Positions 8,707 to 20,176 are shown, numbered from the stretch's first letter. The stretch is DNA of 64,000 nt from ZC4RG30 sp964455685 (GCA_964455685.1 CAYVZE010000002.1:19836-83835), one strand, 5' to 3'. A program made the numbers and translations. The notes: a model not told the origin generated them from the sequence alone.

Positions 8707-8943
8707 GTGTCCGATACGTTGCCAGACCGCCTGTGCGTCGATCCCTCCAGTCCGTGGTATGACGAGAAGATCCTCGCCCGCAACGTGGGTATCCGCCTGA
8801 ACGGCATCGAGCGCACCAACGTCGAGGAATACTGCGTGTCCGAGGGCTGGATCCGCTCGGCCGTGGGCAAGACCCTGGATCGCCGCGGCAAGCCGCTGAC
8901 CATCATGCTCCGCGGCAAGGTCGAGCCCTTCTTCAAGGACTGA
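8707..8943 (+). CDS. DUF3297 family protein
   Basis: This is a 78-residue protein from GTG 8707, with AAGGAG about ten bases upstream. It is nearly all one conserved domain: PDRLCVDPSSPWYD, then GIRLNGIERTNVEEYCVSEGW, then GKPLTIMLRGKVEPFF, which matches the DUF3297 pattern over its full length. It is soluble, cytoplasmic and of unknown function. Its own short leader and the terminator just upstream suggest independent transcription. It converges on the glyoxalase gene across a strong hairpin. Confidence 0.85.
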   Translation: MSDTLPDRLCVDPSSPWYDEKILARNVGIRLNGIERTNVEEYCVSEGWIRSAVGKTLDRRGKPLTIMLRGKVEPFFKD

Positions 8944-8959
8944 AGCAGGGAAGGTGGCG

Positions 8960-8981
8960 GGCCCGGGACCGCGCCCGGGCC
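8960..8981. terminator. Hairpin between convergent genes
   Basis: GGCCCGGG (8960-8967) and CCCGGGCC (8974-8981) form a perfect eight-base stem with loop ACCGCG. It fills most of the 42-base gap between the stops at 8943 and 8986 and could serve both directions. No T-run is present on either side. Confidence 0.5.
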
Positions 8982-8985
8982 ATCC

Positions 8986-9405
8986 TTACCAGGTGCCGGT
9001 GTTCGGCATCTCGCTCCAGGGGGAGCGCGGCGGCAGCGCTTCGCCCTTCTGCAGCAGCTCGATGGAGATCTGGTCCGGCGAGCGCACGAAGGCCATGCGG
9101 CCGTCGCGTGGCGGGCGCAGGATGGTGACGCCATGTTTCTGCAGCCGCTCGCAGGCGGCGTAGATGTCGTCCACCTCGTAGGCGAGGTGCCCGAAGTTCC
9201 TGCCGCCGGTGTACTGCTCCGGATCCCAGTTGTACGTCAGTTCCACCTGCGCCTCGTGCTGGCCGGGCGCGGCCAGGAATACCAGCGTGAAGCGCCCCTG
9301 CGGGACTTCCTTCCGGCTGACCTCCTCGAGGCCCAGCGCGTCGCAGTAGAAACGCAGCGACTCCTCGAGGTCCGTGACGCGGACCATGGTGTGCAGGTAT
9401 TTCAT
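8986..9405 (-). CDS. gloA: Lactoylglutathione lyase-like (glyoxalase I, VOC superfamily)
   Basis: This is a 139-residue VOC protein starting MKYLHTMVRVTDLEESLRFYCDALGL, very close to bacterial GloA. The four metal ligands of glyoxalase I have counterparts: His5, the Glu of AQVELTYNW, the His of FGHLAYEVDD and the Glu of ISIELLQ. The expected reaction is conversion of the methylglyoxal-glutathione hemithioacetal to S-lactoylglutathione in the cytoplasm. The frame extends upstream, but ATG 9405 is chosen because it matches the family N-terminus exactly. It follows the UDG-like gene on the same strand with about 20 bases between. Confidence 0.8.
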   Translation of the reverse strand: MKYLHTMVRVTDLEESLRFYCDALGLEEVSRKEVPQGRFTLVFLAAPGQHEAQVELTYNWDPEQYTGGRNFGHLAYEVDDIYAACERLQKHGVTILRPPRDGRMAFVRSPDQISIELLQKGEALPPRSPWSEMPNTGTW

Positions 9406-9425
9406 GGACCGATTGTACGGCCGGA

Positions 9426-10093
9426 TCAGCGCTCGTCCGCAAGCGCCCGGCGCAGCCCGTCGCGGAACTGCGTGGCGCCGCCCATGGAGGGATGGCGCAG
9501 CGGCGTGGCCTCGATGCCCAGCTCGGCCAGCGAGGCGGCCGCGTTGCGGCCCACGGCAAAGCAGCGCACCCCGGGAATGGCCGCAAGCAGCGCCTCGAGC
9601 ACCGGCAGGCCGGCGCGGCGCTCCGACGGCAGCGGGCTGCGGTTCGACTGCAGCAGGCCCGGCTTGTGCGGGTGGAAGGGACAGGCATTCCACAGCCAGG
9701 TGTCCCCGGCGCGGCCGAGGGCATGCAGGGTGCCCCACACCGTGGTGGCCGAGGGTTCGCTCCAGGGGCGCTCGCGCGTGGAGAGCCGGCGGCCGCCGAT
9801 ATCCACGCGGGGGATGGCGCCTTCAAGCATCAGCCGCTCGCTGGTGAAGGGGATGCCACTGACATGCGCGCCCTGGTAGCCGGCGGCCTCTCCCAGCAGC
9901 AGCCAGCGCGGACGCACCGAGAAGAAGGCCTTCAGGCGTTCGCGCCGGCCCGCCGCTGCATCCGGCACGGCATCGGTGCCGGGATCCTGGTCCAGCCAGG
10001 GATTGAAAGTATGGGGGCCGGCCGGCACCAGCAGCCGCTTGAAGAACAGGTGGAGGGCGGGCGCATCCGCCGCCATGTCGCCTGCCCGGCGGC

Positions 10094-10097
<4 letters not shown>
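9426..10097 (-). CDS. Uracil-DNA glycosylase-like superfamily protein
   Basis: This is a 223-residue protein from GTG 10097, overlapping the tex stop as GTGA; ATG at 10076 is an alternative start. It shows the three landmarks of the UDG fold: WLLLGEAAGYQGAHVSGIPF for the first motif, WNACPFHPHKPG in the middle, and RHPSMGGA near the end. In place of the catalytic GQDPYH-type loop it has GEAAGYQG, so base-excision activity is uncertain. Translation appears coupled to Tex. A DNA-repair or nucleic-acid-binding role is inferred only from fold. Confidence 0.7.
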
Positions 10098-12442
<2,345 letters not shown>

Positions 12443-12543
12443 GTCCGGTGGCTCGGCAGAAAGGGAGCCGAACTATGCAGAATGCGCCTGCACCCAACAA
12501 GACTTGAAATTGGTGCGCCTGCTGCCGCAGGCGCGGGCGGCAC

Positions 12544-13878
12544 TCAGGTGGATTCGCGCGCCGCCCACTCGCGGTTCAGGGCCAGCGCCGTCAGCGTGCA
12601 GATCACGCCCGACAGCAGGTACAGGCCCACCGACCACAGCCCGAGGTTCGAGGCCAGCAGCAGCGCGACCAGCGGCGCGAAGCCGGCGCCGATGAACCAC
12701 GCCGAATTGGACACGATGGCCGCGCCGGTGTAGCGGTGCACCGCCGGCAGCTTGTTGTTGATCACGCCCGAGGACTGGCCGAATGACAGTCCCAGCAGCA
12801 CGAAGCCGCCGATCATGTACAGCGCCTCGCCGAGCTGGCCGGCATCGAGCAGCTGCGGCGCGAAGCCGCTGTAGGCGCCGATCAGTCCCGCCGACACGCC
12901 GAGCACGGCGCGGCGACCGACCCGGTCGGCCAGGAAGCCGGAGAACACGATGGCGCCCACGCACACCAGCGCGCCGATGCCCTCGAGGATCAGGAAGCGG
13001 ACCGGTTGGTCAGGGTAGTGCAGCTGCACCCACGACAGCGGGAACACCGACACCAGGTGGAACAGCGCGAAGCTGGCCAGTGGCGCGAAGGCCCCCAGCG
13101 CGATGATGCGCCACTCGCTGAACAGCGTACGGAAGGGCGGTGAGGGCGTGAGCTCGCGCGAGGCGAAGGCGCGCTCGAACTCGGGCGTGGCCACCAGGCG
13201 AAGCCTTGCGAACAGCGCCACCGTGTTGATGGCCAGCGCGACGAAGAAGGGATAGCGCCAGCCCCAGCTGATGAAGTCGTGCTGTTCCAGCAGCGCGAGG
13301 AAATAGGCGAACAGCGCGCAGGCCAGCGCCAGGCCCAGCGGCGCGCCGAGCTGCGGCACCATGGCGTACCAGCCGCGGCGCTCCCGGGGTGCATTCAGCG
13401 CCAGCAGCGAGGGCAGGCCGTCCCATGCGCCGCCCCAGGCAATGCCCTGGCAGAGCCGGAACAGCGCCAGCAGCCAGGCGCTGAGCGCGCCCACCTGCGC
13501 GTGTCCCGGCAGCAGCGAGATCACCATCGTCGAGCCGCCGAGCAGGAACAATGCGATGGTCAGCTTCACGCCGCGGCCGTAGCGACGGTCGATGGCGGTG
13601 AACAGCAGCGTGCCGATGGGACGGCCGACGAAGGCCAGCGAGAAGATCGCGAACGAATAAAGCGTGCCGGTCAGCGCATCGACATAGGGGAACACCACCG
13701 ACGGGAACACCAGCACCGAGGCGATGGCGTAGACGAAGAAGTCGAAGAACTCGCTGGTGCGGCCGATGATGACCCCGACCACGATGTCGCCGGGCGATAC
13801 CGTGCCGTGGCGCGCGTTGACTTGTCGCGCGTCGCGCTCGAGTTCGGAAGAGTTTGCCGGGGACGCGGTGATAGCCAT
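12544..13878 (-). CDS. MFS transporter, metabolite:H+ symporter (MHS) type
   Basis: This is a 444-residue protein with about 12 membrane segments. SEFFDFFVYAIASVLVFPSVVFP near residue 42 and the loop FVGRPIGTLLFTAIDRRYGRG are typical of the MHS branch (shikimate, proline/betaine, alpha-ketoglutarate carriers). A second-half copy is DRVGRRAVLG. It imports a small organic solute with protons; the substrate is not predictable. It starts at ATG 13878, divergent from cyoA over 152 bases that must hold both promoters. Confidence 0.85.
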   Translation of the reverse strand: MAITASPANSSELERDARQVNARHGTVSPGDIVVGVIIGRTSEFFDFFVYAIASVLVFPSVVFPYVDALTGTLYSFAIFSLAFVGRPIGTLLFTAIDRRYGRGVKLTIALFLLGGSTMVISLLPGHAQVGALSAWLLALFRLCQGIAWGGAWDGLPSLLALNAPRERRGWYAMVPQLGAPLGLALACALFAYFLALLEQHDFISWGWRYPFFVALAINTVALFARLRLVATPEFERAFASRELTPSPPFRTLFSEWRIIALGAFAPLASFALFHLVSVFPLSWVQLHYPDQPVRFLILEGIGALVCVGAIVFSGFLADRVGRRAVLGVSAGLIGAYSGFAPQLLDAGQLGEALYMIGGFVLLGLSFGQSSGVINNKLPAVHRYTGAAIVSNSAWFIGAGFAPLVALLLASNLGLWSVGLYLLSGVICTLTALALNREWAAREST

Positions 13879-14030
13879 GCCGGTTCCTGCAGTCGCGAGC
13901 CCTTATCGCACGGGCCACGAGGTCATTGCAATACGGGAAATCCTACTTGCAGACGCGCCGCTTCAGGAGCAATGTCCGCGTATCCGCGACAGCACGCCTG
14001 AGAGTCGACTTGCTGCAGCAGATCACACAT

Positions 14031-14945
14031 ATGCTGAAACGCCACAAGGCTATCGCCTTGGTGCCGCTGGCCTGCTTCCTGGTTTCATGCGGCGGTGCAG
14101 TACTCGATCCCGCGGGTGATATCGCCCGCCAGCAGCGCGACCTCATCTACATCTCCACCGGCCTGATGCTGCTGATCATCGTGCCGGTGATGATCCTGAC
14201 GGTGATCTTCGCCTGGCATTACCGCAAGGGCGGCAAGGGTACCTATGACCCCCACTTCGACCACTCCACCACGCTGGAGCTGGCCATCTGGTCGGCCCCG
14301 CTGCTGATCATCATCGCGCTGGGCGCGCTGACCTGGGCCAGTACCCACCTGCTGGACCCCTTCCGGCCGCTGCCGGCGAAGGAAGGGCGCGAACCGCTGG
14401 TGGTACAGGTGGTATCGCTCGACTGGAAGTGGCTGTTCATCTACCCCGGGGAGGGCGTGGCCACGGTGAACGAGCTGGTGCTGCCGGTGGACCGCCCGGT
14501 GCGCTTCGACATCACCTCCTCGAACATGATGAACACCTTCTACGTGCCCACGCTGGCCGGCATGATCTATGCCATGCCCGGCATGCGCAGCCAGCTGCAT
14601 GCCGTGCTCGACCGCGAAGTGGAGTCGCACGGGTACTCGGCCAACTACAGCGGCGCGGGATTCACGCACATGCGTTTCCGCTTCGAAGGCGTCGACGACG
14701 CGGGCTTCGATGACTGGGTGCAGCGCGTGCGCTCCAGCGGCAATGCCTTCGACCTGCCGGCCTACCGCGAGCTGCTCAAGCCCTCCGAAAGGGTGCCCGT
14801 GATGCACTTCGGCAGCATCGATCCGGACCTGTTCCGCCGCACCGTGGAGCGCTGCATCGAGCCGGGCACGCAGTGCATGAGCGAATGGATGCAACACCAT
14901 GATCATCGGGCCGGCGGCGCCGCGCCCGGGGATGCTTCGCCGTGA
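14031..14945 (+). CDS. cyoA: Cytochrome o ubiquinol oxidase subunit II
   Basis: This is a 304-residue lipoprotein: MLKRHKAIALVPLACFLVSC, with lipobox LVSC and acylated Cys20. Two membrane helices follow (ISTGLMLLIIVPVMILTVIFAWHY; LELAIWSAPLLIIIALGALTW), then a periplasmic cupredoxin domain (LDWKWLFIYPGEGVATVNELVLP). The Cu-A ligands of cytochrome c oxidases are absent, as expected for a quinol oxidase. The frame is open upstream, but ATG 14031 gives the proper signal peptide. It forms the proton-pumping bo3 complex with CyoBCD and is first gene of a five-gene operon; its TGA overlaps the cyoB GTG. Confidence 0.95.
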   Translation: MLKRHKAIALVPLACFLVSCGGAVLDPAGDIARQQRDLIYISTGLMLLIIVPVMILTVIFAWHYRKGGKGTYDPHFDHSTTLELAIWSAPLLIIIALGALTWASTHLLDPFRPLPAKEGREPLVVQVVSLDWKWLFIYPGEGVATVNELVLPVDRPVRFDITSSNMMNTFYVPTLAGMIYAMPGMRSQLHAVLDREVESHGYSANYSGAGFTHMRFRFEGVDDAGFDDWVQRVRSSGNAFDLPAYRELLKPSERVPVMHFGSIDPDLFRRTVERCIEPGTQCMSEWMQHHDHRAGGAAPGDASP

Positions 14946-16933
14946 ACGATACTTCGCTGACCAGAATGATCTTCGGGCGCCTGTCGTGGGAATCCTTCCC
15001 CGTCCATGAGCCCATCCTCGTCTGGACCTTCGTCGTGGTGGCCCTGCTGGGCATCGGGCTGGTCGCGGTGGTCAGCAAGTACCGGCTGTGGGGCTGGCTG
15101 TGGCGCGAGTGGCTGACGTCGGTCGACCACAAGAAGATCGGCATCATGTACATCATCCTGGGCATCGTGATGCTGCTGCGCGGCTTCGCGGATGCCATCA
15201 TGATGAGGCTGCAGCAGGCCTGGGCCTTCGGTGGCAGCGAGGGCTACCTCGACGCCCACCACTACGACCAGATCTTCAGTGCCCACGGCACGATCATGAT
15301 CTTCTTCGTCGCGATCCCGCTCATCGTGGGCATCGTGAACTACGTGATGCCGCTGCAGATCGGCGCGCGCGACGTGGCCTTCCCGTACCTGAACAGCCTG
15401 AGCCTGTGGCTGACCGTGGCCGGGGCCCTGCTGGTGATGATCTCGCTGTTCGTGGGCGAATTCAGCCGCGGCGGCTGGCTCAACTACGTGCCGGTGACCA
15501 ACATCGAGAACAGTCCGGACACGGGGCCGGACTACTATCTATGGGCGCTGCAGATCGCCGGCGTGGGTACCACGCTGTCGGCGATCAACATGGTCACAAC
15601 CATCATCAAGATGCGCGCCCCCGGCATGACGCTGATGAAGATGCCGGTGTTCACGTGGACTGCACTGTGCAGCAACGTACTGGCCATCGCCATCTTCCCG
15701 GCGCTGACCGCGGCCTTCGCGATGCTGTTGCTGGACCGCTACATCGGCACCAACTTCTTCACCAACGACCTCGGCGGCAACCCGATGATGTACTGGAACC
15801 TCGTGTGGGTGTGGGGGCACCCGGAGGTCTACGTGCTCATCCTGCCGGTGTTCGGCATCTTCTCCGAGGTGACCTCCACCTTCTGCGGCAAGCGGCTGTT
15901 CGGCTACTCGTCCATGGTGTACGCCACGGTGGTGATCACCATCCTGTCGTACCTGGTGTGGCTGCACCACTTCTTCACCATGGGTTCTGGCGCCAGCGTC
16001 AACAGCTTCTTCGGCATCGCCACGATGGTGATCTCCATCCCCACCGGCGCGAAGATCTTCAACTGGCTGTTCACCATGTACCGCGGCCAGATCCGCTACG
16101 AGCTGCCGATGATGTGGACGGTGGCCTTCATCCTCACCTTCGTGGTGGGCGGCATGACGGGCGTGATGCTGGCCATCCCGCCGGCGGACTTCGTGCTGCA
16201 CAACACGCTGTTCCTGGTGGCGCACTTCCACAACGTGATCATCGGCGGCGTGGTGTTCGGCCTGTTTGCCGGCATGTACTACTGGTTCCCGAAGGCCTTC
16301 GGGTTCCGCATGGATCCCTTCTGGGGCAAGGTGACCTTCTGGGGCTGGGTGATCGGTTACTGGCTGGCGTGGACGCCGATCTACGTGGCCGGCCTGATGG
16401 GTACCACCCGCCGCGTGCGCATGTTCGACGACCCGGACCTGAAGATCTGGTTCGTGATCGCGATGATCGGCGCGCTGATCATCCTGGTGGGTATCGTGGC
16501 GTTCGTGATCCAGATCATCGTCAGCATCAGGAACCGCGACAAGCTGCGCGATACCACCGGCGATCCGTGGAACGGCCGCACGCTGGAGTGGGCCACCACC
16601 TCGCCGCCGCCGTTCTACAACTTCGCCTTCACGCCGGTGGTGCATGACCTCGACGCCTGGTACGACATGAAGAGCCGCGGCGCGCAGCGCCCGGCCGGCC
16701 CGTACCGCCCCATCCACATGCCGCGCAACACCGGCACGGGCGTGATCGTCTCGGCGCTGGCGCTGGTGCTGGGCTTCGCGATGGTCTGGTACATGTGGTG
16801 GCTGGCCGCGGTCGCCTTCGTGGCGATGGCGGCCGTGGCGATCCGCCACTGGTTCGACTACAACCGCGACTACACGGTGCCGGCCGAGGAGGTGGCGCGC
16901 GTGGAGGGCGCGGCGATGGGAGGGGCGCAATGA
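14942..16933 (+). CDS. cyoB: Cytochrome o ubiquinol oxidase subunit I
   Basis: This is a 663-residue heme-copper oxidase subunit with about 15 membrane helices. It has the Cu-B/Tyr motif WGHPEVYVLILPVFGIFSE, the double His in VWLHHFFTMGSG, and heme-propionate and His ligands in VAHFHNVIIGG. An extended C-terminal part is typical of CyoB. It reduces oxygen to water using ubiquinol and pumps protons. The GTG start overlaps the cyoA stop and the stop overlaps the cyoC start (ATGA). Confidence 0.97.
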   Translation: MNDTSLTRMIFGRLSWESFPVHEPILVWTFVVVALLGIGLVAVVSKYRLWGWLWREWLTSVDHKKIGIMYIILGIVMLLRGFADAIMMRLQQAWAFGGSEGYLDAHHYDQIFSAHGTIMIFFVAIPLIVGIVNYVMPLQIGARDVAFPYLNSLSLWLTVAGALLVMISLFVGEFSRGGWLNYVPVTNIENSPDTGPDYYLWALQIAGVGTTLSAINMVTTIIKMRAPGMTLMKMPVFTWTALCSNVLAIAIFPALTAAFAMLLLDRYIGTNFFTNDLGGNPMMYWNLVWVWGHPEVYVLILPVFGIFSEVTSTFCGKRLFGYSSMVYATVVITILSYLVWLHHFFTMGSGASVNSFFGIATMVISIPTGAKIFNWLFTMYRGQIRYELPMMWTVAFILTFVVGGMTGVMLAIPPADFVLHNTLFLVAHFHNVIIGGVVFGLFAGMYYWFPKAFGFRMDPFWGKVTFWGWVIGYWLAWTPIYVAGLMGTTRRVRMFDDPDLKIWFVIAMIGALIILVGIVAFVIQIIVSIRNRDKLRDTTGDPWNGRTLEWATTSPPPFYNFAFTPVVHDLDAWYDMKSRGAQRPAGPYRPIHMPRNTGTGVIVSALALVLGFAMVWYMWWLAAVAFVAMAAVAIRHWFDYNRDYTVPAEEVARVEGAAMGGAQ

Positions 16934-17553
16934 GCCAGTCTCCGGGCGCCATGCCGGACGCTCCGGTCTTCTACCTCACGGAGGAAGAGGCCGTCGCCCA
17001 CGACTCCGGCACCACGCTGGGGTTCTGGATCTACCTGATGAGCGATGCGCTGCTGTTCGCGGCGATCTTCGCCACCTTCGGCGTGCTCAGCGCCAGCTTT
17101 GCCGGCGGGCCCACCCCGCACGAACTGTTCGACCTGGGGCTGGTGGCCATCAACACGGCCATCCTGCTGGTTTCGGCGTTCACCTGCGGGCTGTCGATGA
17201 TCTCGATGCAGGCCGGCAATGTCGGCGCCACCCGCCTGTGGCTGGCGGTGACGGGCCTGCTGGGCGCGGCCTTCGTCGCCATCGAGTTGCACGAGTTCTC
17301 GGCCATGATCGCCGAGGGCGCCACCCCGCAGACCAGCGCCTACCTTTCGGCCTTCTTCACGCTGGTGGGTACCCACGGCCTGCACGTGAGCTTCGGCGTG
17401 GTGTGGGTGCTGGTGATGCTGGTGCAGCTGGGCCAGCGCGGCCTGCATCACGAGAACCGCCGCAGGCTGCTGTGCCTGTCGATGTTCTGGCACTTCCTCG
17501 ACGTGATCTGGATTGGCGTGTTCTCCTTCGTGTACCTGATGGGGGTCCTGTAA
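16930..17553 (+). CDS. cyoC: Cytochrome o ubiquinol oxidase subunit III
   Basis: This is a 207-residue membrane protein with five helices, starting at ATG 16930 inside the cyoB stop. FWIYLMSDALLFAAIFATF and GTHGLHVSFGVVWVLVM followed by FWHFLDVIWIGVFSFVYL are subunit III signatures. It supports assembly and stability of the bo3 complex. It overlaps cyoD by one base (TAATG). Confidence 0.95.
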   Translation: MSQSPGAMPDAPVFYLTEEEAVAHDSGTTLGFWIYLMSDALLFAAIFATFGVLSASFAGGPTPHELFDLGLVAINTAILLVSAFTCGLSMISMQAGNVGATRLWLAVTGLLGAAFVAIELHEFSAMIAEGATPQTSAYLSAFFTLVGTHGLHVSFGVVWVLVMLVQLGQRGLHHENRRRLLCLSMFWHFLDVIWIGVFSFVYLMGVL

Positions 17554-17930
17554 TGAGCTCGCACGCCCACGCACACGCGGACGCCCTCGAGGTCGAAGGC
17601 TTCACGCTGAGGACCTACGTGACCGGCTTGGTGCTGTCGGCGCTGCTGACCGCGGTGCCCTTCTGGATCGTCATGACCGGCGCCATTTCCGCCAGTGGCC
17701 TGGCCAAGGCGGCGGTGATCGCCTTCGCGGTGGCGCAGATCATCGTGCAGACGGTCACGTTCCTGCACGTGAACGCCCGCGCCCAGGGCGGGTGGACGCT
17801 GATCGCCTACGTGTTCACGGCGGTGCTGCTGGTGATCACCATTGCCGGCTCCATCTGGATCATGTACCACCTGAACCTGAACATGATGCCGGGCGTCATG
17901 CAGACCCCGGTGCCGGACCAGATACCGTGA
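17553..17930 (+). CDS. cyoD: Cytochrome o ubiquinol oxidase subunit IV
   Basis: This is a 125-residue protein with three membrane helices. A His-rich N-terminus (SSHAHAHADALEV) precedes the usual core, including AVAQIIVQTVTFLHVN. The tail (NMMPGVMQTPVPDQIP) is slightly longer than in E. coli CyoD. It aids assembly of subunit I. The TGA overlaps the GTG of the SURF1 gene. Confidence 0.92.
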   Translation: MSSHAHAHADALEVEGFTLRTYVTGLVLSALLTAVPFWIVMTGAISASGLAKAAVIAFAVAQIIVQTVTFLHVNARAQGGWTLIAYVFTAVLLVITIAGSIWIMYHLNLNMMPGVMQTPVPDQIP

Positions 17931-18661
17931 CAGCGGGCAGGGGCAAGCGGCTCACACTGCTTGCGCTCTGCCTGTCCGGGATGCTGCTGTTCGGCGCGCT
18001 GGGGGTGTGGCAGCTGCAACGACTGGCATGGAAGCGCGACCTGATCACGCGGGTGGATGCACGCATCCACGCTGAAGCCGTGCCGGTTCCTGCCCGCGCC
18101 ACATGGCCCACGCTGGACCTGCACGACGCGGAGTACCGCCGCGTGCGCGCTGAGGGCCGCTACCTGCACGATCTCGACACGCTGGTGGACGCGGTCACGG
18201 AGCTCGGCCCTGGCGCGTGGGTGCTGACCCCTCTGGCAACGTCCGACGGCATCATCCTGGTCAATCGCGGCTTCGTGCCGCCGGGGCAGCGGGATCCGGC
18301 CGCGCGCACTGCCGGAGAAGCGGGTGGCGAAGTGCAGGTGACCGGGCTGCTGCGCCGGAGCGAACCCGGTGGCCGTATCCTGCGCGCCAACCGTCCCGAC
18401 GAGGATCGCTGGTTCTCGCGTGATGTGGCGGCGATTGCCGCAAGGCGCGGACTGGAAGGACCCGTCGCGCCCTTCTTCATCGACGCCGATGCCCTGCCCG
18501 GGGTGGCCGCGCCGCGCGGCGGCATGACCGTGGTGCGCTTCCGCAACGCGCACCTTTCCTATGCGCTGACCTGGTTTGCGCTGGCCGGCCTCTGTGTGGT
18601 CGGCCTGGTGCTGCTGGCGGGATCACCGGCCCGCCTGGAAGCGGCGGGCCGGGAGGCCTGA
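17927..18661 (+). CDS. SURF1 family oxidase assembly protein
   Basis: This is a 244-residue protein from GTG 17927, coupled to cyoD (GTGA). It has two membrane helices, one N-terminal (LTLLALCLSGMLLFGALGVWQLQRLAWK) and one C-terminal (YALTWFALAGLCVVGLVLL). The family motifs are all present: GxWQL, EYRRVRAEGRY, and VLTPLATSDGIILVNRGFVP. SURF1 proteins help insert or retain heme in heme-copper oxidases. Here it takes the place where E. coli has cyoE (heme O synthase), which is not in the window. It ends one base from the convergent NTF2-like gene. Confidence 0.9.
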   Translation: MTAGRGKRLTLLALCLSGMLLFGALGVWQLQRLAWKRDLITRVDARIHAEAVPVPARATWPTLDLHDAEYRRVRAEGRYLHDLDTLVDAVTELGPGAWVLTPLATSDGIILVNRGFVPPGQRDPAARTAGEAGGEVQVTGLLRRSEPGGRILRANRPDEDRWFSRDVAAIAARRGLEGPVAPFFIDADALPGVAAPRGGMTVVRFRNAHLSYALTWFALAGLCVVGLVLLAGSPARLEAAGREA

Positions 18662-18662
18662 G

Positions 18663-19448
18663 TTACTTGCGCGGTGGCTGGAAGATGGGCTGCGAGCCAT
18701 CGACCACGCGGCCGGTCTTCAGCGCCTCGATCTGTTCCGGCGTGCCCGGCGGCGCGAAGTAGGCGCCCACCTCGTCCCGGTCCGGCCTGAACACATTGCC
18801 GCTCACCGGGTTGGGGTAGTGGAACGGCACGATGTAGTAGGCCGGGTAGGTCAGGTAGATGGTCGAGGGCGGCAGGTCCGGCGGCGGATCGAACTTGTCC
18901 GGCCAGGTGTTGTTCAGGGCGTTCTTCGCCCAGCCTTCCCAGCTGGTGTACATGGTGAACGGACCGGTGAGGCGGCTGATCTTCCACACGCCGTTCTCCT
19001 TGCGGTACTCGTTCTCGTACAGCGGCAGGCCCCAGCCGCCGACGCTCATTACATAGGCGCGGGCGCGCATCCAGCCCCTGGTGCCATCGGCCGAGATGTC
19101 GGGGATGGTCTGGAACTGCATGTGGTTGGCCAGCGAGTTCTCCTTGGCGCCATCCGGGCCGAAGGCCACCTGCATGTATTCCAGCACCCGCTTCTTGCCG
19201 AGGAACAGACCCTTGCCGCCGATCTCGAGCGTGGCGTCCTCGGCGAACAGGTCTGCGAGCTGCGTCCACTGGCTCTTGTCCACGAAGTAGCCATAGGTGC
19301 GCTGCAGGCGCTCGATGGCATGCATGTCCTCAAGCACGGTGATGCGCTTGTCGAGCTCGTCGACGCGCTGCTCCAGCGTCTGCGCGGACAGTGGCGCCGC
19401 CGCGGTGAAAGCCGCCAGCGCGGCCAGCAGGGTGGTCTTCTTGATCAT
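18663..19448 (-). CDS. Exported NTF2/SnoaL-like protein (array member 4)
   Basis: This is 261 residues from ATG 19448, which overlaps the upstream TGA (ATGA). It has signal peptide MIKKTTLLAALAAFTAAAPLSAQ, then a short coiled-coil segment (LEQRVDELDKRITVLED). The NTF2-like domain follows: IERLQRTYGYFVDKSQWTQLADLFAEDATLEIGG, then KENGVWKISRL. The C-terminal extension contains FHYPNPVSGN, shared with the next two upstream paralogues. It is presumably periplasmic; ligand and activity are unknown. It is the last gene of a four-gene minus-strand run. Confidence 0.75.
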   Translation of the reverse strand: MIKKTTLLAALAAFTAAAPLSAQTLEQRVDELDKRITVLEDMHAIERLQRTYGYFVDKSQWTQLADLFAEDATLEIGGKGLFLGKKRVLEYMQVAFGPDGAKENSLANHMQFQTIPDISADGTRGWMRARAYVMSVGGWGLPLYENEYRKENGVWKISRLTGPFTMYTSWEGWAKNALNNTWPDKFDPPPDLPPSTIYLTYPAYYIVPFHYPNPVSGNVFRPDRDEVGAYFAPPGTPEQIEALKTGRVVDGSQPIFQPPRK

Positions 19449-20176
19449 CGTACGGCTCCCGTGACGCTGTCGGCCGCCTGCGGCAGGTTGTCCAGCGGCT
19501 TGCCCGTGACCGGATGCGGATAGCTGAACGGCGGAATGTACTGCCCCGGCATGGTGCGGTAGACCACGGTGGGCGGCCGGTCGGGCGGGAACAGCGCGCT
19601 GGGGCCTTTCATCGGCAGCAGCGAGCGTGCCCAGCCGCGGTCGTAGTCGGTGAACGCGGTGGGATAGAAGTGCAGGCGCTTGATCTTCCACACGCCGCCT
19701 TCCTTCACGTATTCGTTCTCGTAGATGCCCACGCCCCAGATGCCGTTCTGGCCGGGCTCGGCCAGCTGCACAGGGCCCTGGAAACGTCCCCTGGCGGTGC
19801 GTCCGTCCGCCGCCACGGTGATCACCGGCTGCAGCATCATGTGGTTGTTGAGGTAGCCGGGGGCCAGTCCTTCCGGGCCGAACAGCAACATGGCCTTGCG
19901 GATGCGTTCAGGTCCCACGTATACGCCGCTCTGGCCGTACTCGAACTCGCCGTTGCGCGCGAACAGGCTGGCCGCCTCGGCCCACAGGCCCTTGTCAAAG
20001 TAGTAGCCGAAGGTGGCAGTGAGGTTCTCGACGGCGTCGATGTCTTCGAGGCGCGCCACGCGTTCACGGTATGCGGCGAGGCGCTCGGCGGCGGACTGGG
20101 CCGAGGCAGGCATGGCCATCGGCAGCGTGGCGCCCAGCGACAGCGCCAGGCACAGCAGGAGATGACGGGGGCGCAT
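19445..20176 (-). CDS. Exported NTF2/SnoaL-like protein (array member 3)
   Basis: This is 243 residues from ATG 20176, whose A is shared with the upstream TGA (TGATG). The signal peptide ends MAMPASAQ. It has a helical lead-in (AAERLAAYRERVARLEDIDAVENL), then the NTF2 pattern: FGYYFDKGLWAEAASLFARNGEFEYGQSGVYVGPERI and KEGGVWKIKRLHFYP. The C-terminal motif is FSYPHPVTGKPLDNL. It is clearly paralogous to its neighbours on both sides. Function is unknown. Confidence 0.75.
   Translation of the reverse strand: MRPRHLLLCLALSLGATLPMAMPASAQSAAERLAAYRERVARLEDIDAVENLTATFGYYFDKGLWAEAASLFARNGEFEYGQSGVYVGPERIRKAMLLFGPEGLAPGYLNNHMMLQPVITVAADGRTARGRFQGPVQLAEPGQNGIWGVGIYENEYVKEGGVWKIKRLHFYPTAFTDYDRGWARSLLPMKGPSALFPPDRPPTVVYRTMPGQYIPPFSYPHPVTGKPLDNLPQAADSVTGAVR

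Noticed and set aside
13926..14030. Longer N-terminus for cyoA
   Set aside because: The extra 35 residues are Arg-rich and would spoil the lipoprotein signal; ATG 14031 gives a standard CyoA start.
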